From positions 1 through 29,304 of the forward strand of contig JACKAZ010000020.1 in the NCBI GenBank assembly GCA_020634795.1: 29,304 bases of DNA. The letters are read 5' to 3'. A program made the translations under genes and the position numbers. The number at the start of each line of letters is the position of its first letter. The stretch's first letter is position 1. This document shows positions 25,586 through 29,304 of this stretch, one piece after another. The notes below the pieces were generated by a model. That model was not told where the DNA came from, searched no databases, and saw only the letters and a list, made by a program, of their open reading frames with translations. Origin of the DNA: Ardenticatenales bacterium. GTDB lineage: Bacteria > Chloroflexota > Anaerolineae > Ardenticatenales > Ardenticatenaceae.

Positions 25586-25810
25586 GAGGTCACTCTCTGG
25601 GTACGGGACTTGTACAGAATTTTTTCCGGATGGGAAGTGCGAGACACTGAGTAATACTGCGTGTCTGGGCGATTCGAGACGACGTTCGGATGATGCGTCA
25701 CCCGTTGCCGTTTCGTCTCGTCCATGGGGCAAGGCGCGATGTGCAAATCAGTAATGCAACCCAGCAACTCAGCTCTGTTGCACCCGCCTCGATTGGCGAT
25801 ACCCAACAGC

Positions 25811-25840
25811 ACGGGGCCACATCCCTCGACGCGGCCCCGT
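25811..25840 (-). other. Hairpin downstream of the CoxM-like gene
   Basis: ACGGGGCC (25811-25818) and GGCCCCGT (25833-25840) form a perfect 8-bp inverted repeat with a 14-nt loop, 27 bp after the stop codon. There is no T-run on either strand, so it may stabilise or partly terminate the coxLM transcript. The remainder of the 281-bp gap to the ATPase gene contains nothing recognisable. Confidence 0.4.
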
Positions 25841-25866
25841 ACCGTGACGCAGTCAACGGGCGTATT

Positions 25867-26745
25867 TCAGCCCGTCGCACGATCACAGGCGTTGCGCACC
25901 GCCTTCGCCGTCAGGACGCGCATCAAGTGGGCGCGATAGTCGGCGTCGGCGTGGATATCGCTCATGAAATCCCACTCGTCAATGCCGTCCGCCGCTTTCG
26001 ATGCCGCCGCCTTGATCGCCGCCTCGTCGCCGCAGCCCACGCCGGAGAGCGCCGCTTCCACCGCTGCCAGCCGCTGCGCATGGTCCAGCGCCCCATTCAC
26101 GGCGACCCGCGCGGCGCGGATCGCGCCATCGCTCACCTCGACGTAAGCGGCGATGCCGCAGATGGCATAGCCGCTGGCTGGGTTCTCGAACTTGGCGTAG
26201 GCGCTGCCACTGCCCACGACCGGCGCGGGGAAGCTGACCGAGGTGACCACCTCGTCAGGGGCCAACGCCACCTCAAAGAGGCCCACGAGGAATTCTGCGG
26301 CCCCCACGCGGCGTTTGCCGTTGCGGCCCGCCACGTGGAGCGTGGCGTCGAGCGCCAGGGCGACCGCGGGCAGATCGCCGCCCGGGTCGTTGTGGGCCAA
26401 GTTGCCGCCGATGGTGCCACGGTTGCGCACTTGGATGTCACCGATGTTGGAGGCCGCATCGTGGAGCGCACCGAAGGTCGTGGCAATCGCGGCGTCGTCG
26501 GTCACTGCCGCATACGTCGTCATCGCGCCGATGGTCGTTTCGCCGTCATCGCCACGGCAGATGCCACGCAAGTCAGCGATGAAGTTCAGATCGACCAGCG
26601 CAGCGGGCTGAGCCAAGCGTAGCTTCATGCTGGGCAACAGGCTGTGGCCGCCCGCAATCAGCTTCGCCCTCTCATGCTCTTGGAGCAAGGCAACGGCTTC
26701 ATCCACGCTGTTGGCGCGGTAGTAGTCGAATTTTGCAGGATACAT
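25867..26745 (-). CDS. Molybdenum hydroxylase FAD-binding subunit, CoxM-like
   Basis: A 292-residue medium subunit of the xanthine dehydrogenase/CO dehydrogenase family. The two FAD motifs are AGGHSLLPSMKLRLA (31-45) and TIGGNLAHNDPGGDLPA (111-127), followed by the CO_deh_flav C-terminal domain (FENPASGYAICGIAAYVEV). It carries electrons from the iron-sulfur subunit to an external acceptor. GGGAGGAA lies eight bases before the ATG at 26745, so it is well translated. It follows the CoxL-like gene by 173 bp on the same strand, matching the S-L-M gene order of form II clusters. Confidence 0.94.
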   Translation of the reverse strand: MYPAKFDYYRANSVDEAVALLQEHERAKLIAGGHSLLPSMKLRLAQPAALVDLNFIADLRGICRGDDGETTIGAMTTYAAVTDDAAIATTFGALHDAASNIGDIQVRNRGTIGGNLAHNDPGGDLPAVALALDATLHVAGRNGKRRVGAAEFLVGLFEVALAPDEVVTSVSFPAPVVGSGSAYAKFENPASGYAICGIAAYVEVSDGAIRAARVAVNGALDHAQRLAAVEAALSGVGCGDEAAIKAAASKAADGIDEWDFMSDIHADADYRAHLMRVLTAKAVRNACDRATG

Positions 26746-26918
26746 CGCGTCATTCCTCCCTGTAGCGTATTACGTGTGGCGTGTTAGGTCGGGCAGTGGA
26801 GAAGGATCTGTTTTTATAACCTCGTCTCCATGCCGTTTAGTGCAAGCGGCAAGGGGCAAGCGTGGCAACGAATAGCATGGCCAATCGTTGAAACAGCAAT
26901 GTGCCCCCTACTCCGTTC

Positions 26919-29285
26919 CTATCTTCCCGAGCCGTTACTGTGCGCGTCGATGACCTTCCAGAGCTTCTGCGGCGTCAGCGGCATTTCGATGTGGCGCACG
27001 CCGAGCGGGGCGAGCGCATCCATCACCGCGTTGGCAATGGTCGGTGTGGCCGCGATCGTGCCCATCTCGCCGGCCCCTTTCACACCCAACGGGTTGTCGG
27101 GGGAAGGCGTTACGGTGTTCGAGACATGGAAAGTTGGAAATTGGTGGGCCTTTGGCATGGCGTAGTCCATGAAAGTGCCGCTCAGCAACTGACCATCTTC
27201 GTCATAGACCGCGCCCTCGGTCACCGCCTGCCCGATGCCCTGCACGATGCCCCCAACGATCTGACCCTCGACGATCAGCGGGTTGATCAACGTGCCAACA
27301 TCGTCGACCGCGATGTATTTCAGGATGTGGACATGGCCCGTCTCCCGATCGACCTCGACCATGGCGAAGTGAGCACTGTTGGGGAAGGTGAAGTTGGCGG
27401 GATCGAAGAAGGATTGCTCTTCCAATCCCGGCTCCATCCCTTCCGGCATCGAGTGGGCGGTGTAGGCCGCGAACGCGACCTCGCCAAACGCCTTGCCCTG
27501 ATCGGGCGCGCCCTTGACGTGCAGCCGTCCACTCTCGCGGTCGAAGACGATGTCCTCTTCCGCCGCTTCCAGCAGATGGGCGGCCAGCTTCTTCGCTTTC
27601 TCCCGCACCTTGCGCGCCGCCATCACGATGGCGCTGCCGCCGACGTTGGTCGAGCGACTGCCGTAGGTGCCCATCCCGAAGGGGACGCGGCCCGTATCGC
27701 CATGCACGATTTCGATATCTTCGGGCGCAAGGCCCAGTTCGTCGGCCGCGATCTGGGCGAAGGTCGTTTCGTGGCCCTGGCCGTGGCTGTGCGCGCCGGT
27801 CAGCACCGAGACCTTGCCCGTGGGATGCACCCGCACGACCGCACTTTCCCAAAAGCCGACCGCCGAACCGAGCGAGCCTGCAACCGCCGACGGCGCGGGG
27901 CCGCTGGCCTCGATCGCGCCCGCGATGCCGATGCCGACCAACCGACCCTCGGCCCGCATCCGCGCCTGCGCTTGGCGGGCGCCCTCGTAGTCGAAATTGG
28001 CGATCGCTTCATCGAAGAGCGTGTCGTAATCGCCGCTGTCGTAGAGGAAGGCGACCGGGGTCTGGTAGGGGAACTCATCGGCGGGAATGAAGTTTTTGCG
28101 CCGGATTTCCAAGGGGTCCATGTTGAGATCAGCGGCCGCCAGATCGACCAACCGTTCCAGCAGGTAGCTGGCCTCGGGGCGACCCGCGCCGCGATAGGCG
28201 TCGACGGGTACGGTATGGGTCAGCGTGCCCCACATTTCACCGTAGATGCCCGGGATTTTGTAGAGGCCGGAGAGGAGGGTAATGTAGAGTGCGGTCGGGA
28301 TCAGCGGCGCGAAAGTGGAGAGGTAGGCCCCCTGGTTGGCCCACGTTTGGACGTGGAGTCCGGTGAAAATTCCCGCGTTCGTCATTGCCAATTTGGCAAC
28401 CGTGACATGATCGCGGCCGTGGGAATCGGTCATGAAGGATTCGGAGCGGGTGGCGACCCATTTGGCGGGCCGGTTCAGCTTGCGCGCCACCCACGGCACG
28501 ATGATCTCTTCCGGATAGTGGAAAATCTTGCTGCCGAAGCCGCCCCCCACGTCGGGCGAGATGACGCGCAGCTTGTTCTCGGGGATGCCGAGTGTGAAGG
28601 CGCTCAGCAACAGGCGAATCGGATGGGGATTCTGGCTGGTGGTCCAGAGTGTCATCTCTTCCATCGCCTCGTCCCACTCCGCGACGGCGGCACGTGGCTC
28701 CATCGCGTTGGGGATCAGCCGCTGGTTGATCAGCTCCAATTCGACGATGTAATCGGCCTCCGCGAAGGCTTTCTCCATCGCCTCTTTGTCGCCCAGCGCC
28801 CACGGGTAGCTGACGTTGTTCGGCACATTCGCGTGGACGAGCGGGGCGCCCGCCTCGGTCGCTTTGCGGCCATCGACCACGGTGGGCAGTGGCTCGTAAT
28901 CGACCTCGATCAGATCGAGCGCATCCTCGGCGATGTACGCCGTTTCGGCCACGACCGCCGCCACACTGTCGCCCATGTGGCGGACAAACTCCGGCTCCAA
29001 CGGCCAGCGATCCGGCACAATCGTGTTTGGCACCACCCAGCCGCAGGGCAACTTGCCCACACCCCCTTCAATGAGGTCCTGCCCCGTGAAGACGGCGATG
29101 ACGCCCGCCAGCGCTTCGGCTTGGCTGCTGTCAATGCCGTTGATCCGCGCATGGGCGTAGGGACTGCGCAGAATGGCCACGTGGACCATGTGGGGGCGCT
29201 GCATATTGGCCACGTAGCGTCCCTTTCCGCGAATAAAGCGCGGATCTTCGACGCGTTTCATCCTTGCTCCAACATGGCGACTCAT
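26919..29285 (-). CDS. Molybdenum hydroxylase large subunit, form II CoxL-like (aerobic CO dehydrogenase type)
   Basis: A 788-residue molybdopterin-binding subunit. The N-terminal part is RVEDPRFIRGKGRYVANM. Moco contacts lie around PDVGGGFGSK (244-253). The active-site loop is AYRGAGR (363-369), the signature of form II CoxL; true form I CO dehydrogenases have AYXCSFR with a cysteine holding copper. The base glutamate is E740 in GVKGAGEMG. Form II enzymes may oxidise CO slowly or use other carbon compounds. GGAGGG precedes ATG 29285. The iron-sulfur CoxS gene would be expected to the right, outside the window. Nothing suggests truncation. Confidence 0.95.
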   Translation of the reverse strand: MSRHVGARMKRVEDPRFIRGKGRYVANMQRPHMVHVAILRSPYAHARINGIDSSQAEALAGVIAVFTGQDLIEGGVGKLPCGWVVPNTIVPDRWPLEPEFVRHMGDSVAAVVAETAYIAEDALDLIEVDYEPLPTVVDGRKATEAGAPLVHANVPNNVSYPWALGDKEAMEKAFAEADYIVELELINQRLIPNAMEPRAAVAEWDEAMEEMTLWTTSQNPHPIRLLLSAFTLGIPENKLRVISPDVGGGFGSKIFHYPEEIIVPWVARKLNRPAKWVATRSESFMTDSHGRDHVTVAKLAMTNAGIFTGLHVQTWANQGAYLSTFAPLIPTALYITLLSGLYKIPGIYGEMWGTLTHTVPVDAYRGAGRPEASYLLERLVDLAAADLNMDPLEIRRKNFIPADEFPYQTPVAFLYDSGDYDTLFDEAIANFDYEGARQAQARMRAEGRLVGIGIAGAIEASGPAPSAVAGSLGSAVGFWESAVVRVHPTGKVSVLTGAHSHGQGHETTFAQIAADELGLAPEDIEIVHGDTGRVPFGMGTYGSRSTNVGGSAIVMAARKVREKAKKLAAHLLEAAEEDIVFDRESGRLHVKGAPDQGKAFGEVAFAAYTAHSMPEGMEPGLEEQSFFDPANFTFPNSAHFAMVEVDRETGHVHILKYIAVDDVGTLINPLIVEGQIVGGIVQGIGQAVTEGAVYDEDGQLLSGTFMDYAMPKAHQFPTFHVSNTVTPSPDNPLGVKGAGEMGTIAATPTIANAVMDALAPLGVRHIEMPLTPQKLWKVIDAHSNGSGR

Positions 29286-29304
29286 TGTGACCCTCCTTGC
29301 ATCT

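Noticed and set aside
25606..25620. Second copy of the MITE terminus (GGACTTGTACAGAAT)
   Set aside because: The similarity is short, centred on the common palindrome TGTACA, and no partner end is nearby.
25690..26622. Plus-strand open frame of 310 codons opposite the CoxM-like gene
   Set aside because: The CoxM-like frame has both FAD motifs and a good ribosome site; this one has no recognisable domain.

Overview
The window reads as a high-GC bacterial chromosome segment, probably from the Chloroflexota (Anaerolineae/Caldilineae-like). That placement is an inference. It rests on overall gene style, a form II carbon-monoxide-dehydrogenase-type cluster, LysM/M23 envelope proteins, and intergenic spaces packed with short palindromic and tandem repeats. 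No rRNA or tRNA gene was recognised by eye, and no CRISPR array is present.

Layout: (1) 1-3.6 kb: a LysM/M23 peptidoglycan hydrolase and a family-4-type glycosyltransferase, surrounded by 80-bp repeats. (2) 3.7-7.4 kb: a complete osmoprotectant (glycine betaine/choline-type) ABC importer with two permeases, a lipoprotein and a CBS-tailed ATPase. A 197-bp MITE-like element sits between the ATPase and the second permease. (3) 7.6-9.3 kb: an M24 aminopeptidase and an HD-domain hydrolase with overlapping ends, then a transposase remnant. (4) 9.7-12.5 kb, plus strand: a MacB/LolD-type ATPase, an FtsX-type permease and an inositol-monophosphatase family enzyme. (5) 12.5-13.5 kb: a 0.95-kb higher-order tandem array of REP-like hairpins. 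(6) 13.5-17.2 kb, minus strand: a 2-oxoacid dehydrogenase operon (E1 alpha, E1 beta, E2, no E3) behind a good sigma-70-like promoter. (7) 17.4-18.7 kb: a decayed IS3-type insertion sequence with recognisable ends and a target duplication. (8) 19.0-20.5 kb: molybdate importer genes modA and modB, without modC. (9) 20.7-24.4 kb: a RelA/SpoT homologue behind a promoter and a terminator-like leader hairpin, convergent with hflX. (10) 24.7-29.3 kb: a CoxD-like MoxR ATPase, a CoxM-like FAD subunit and a form II CoxL-like molybdenum subunit. The iron-sulfur subunit CoxS is presumably just beyond the right edge.

Functionally the window combines osmotic adaptation, envelope work, central 2-oxoacid oxidation, stringent control and molybdenum-dependent oxidation, with the molybdate importer genes about 4.2 kb from the end of the molybdenum hydroxylase cluster. 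The least ordinary signals are non-coding or architectural. They are two hairpin flavours in the REP array whose stems change in a compensatory way, an 80-bp repeat family in both orientations that abuts gene ends, the MITE-like element, the possible attenuator before the RelA/SpoT gene, and that protein's mix of an intact hydrolase motif with a RelA-type synthetase motif. I found no convincing new defence or biosynthetic system.
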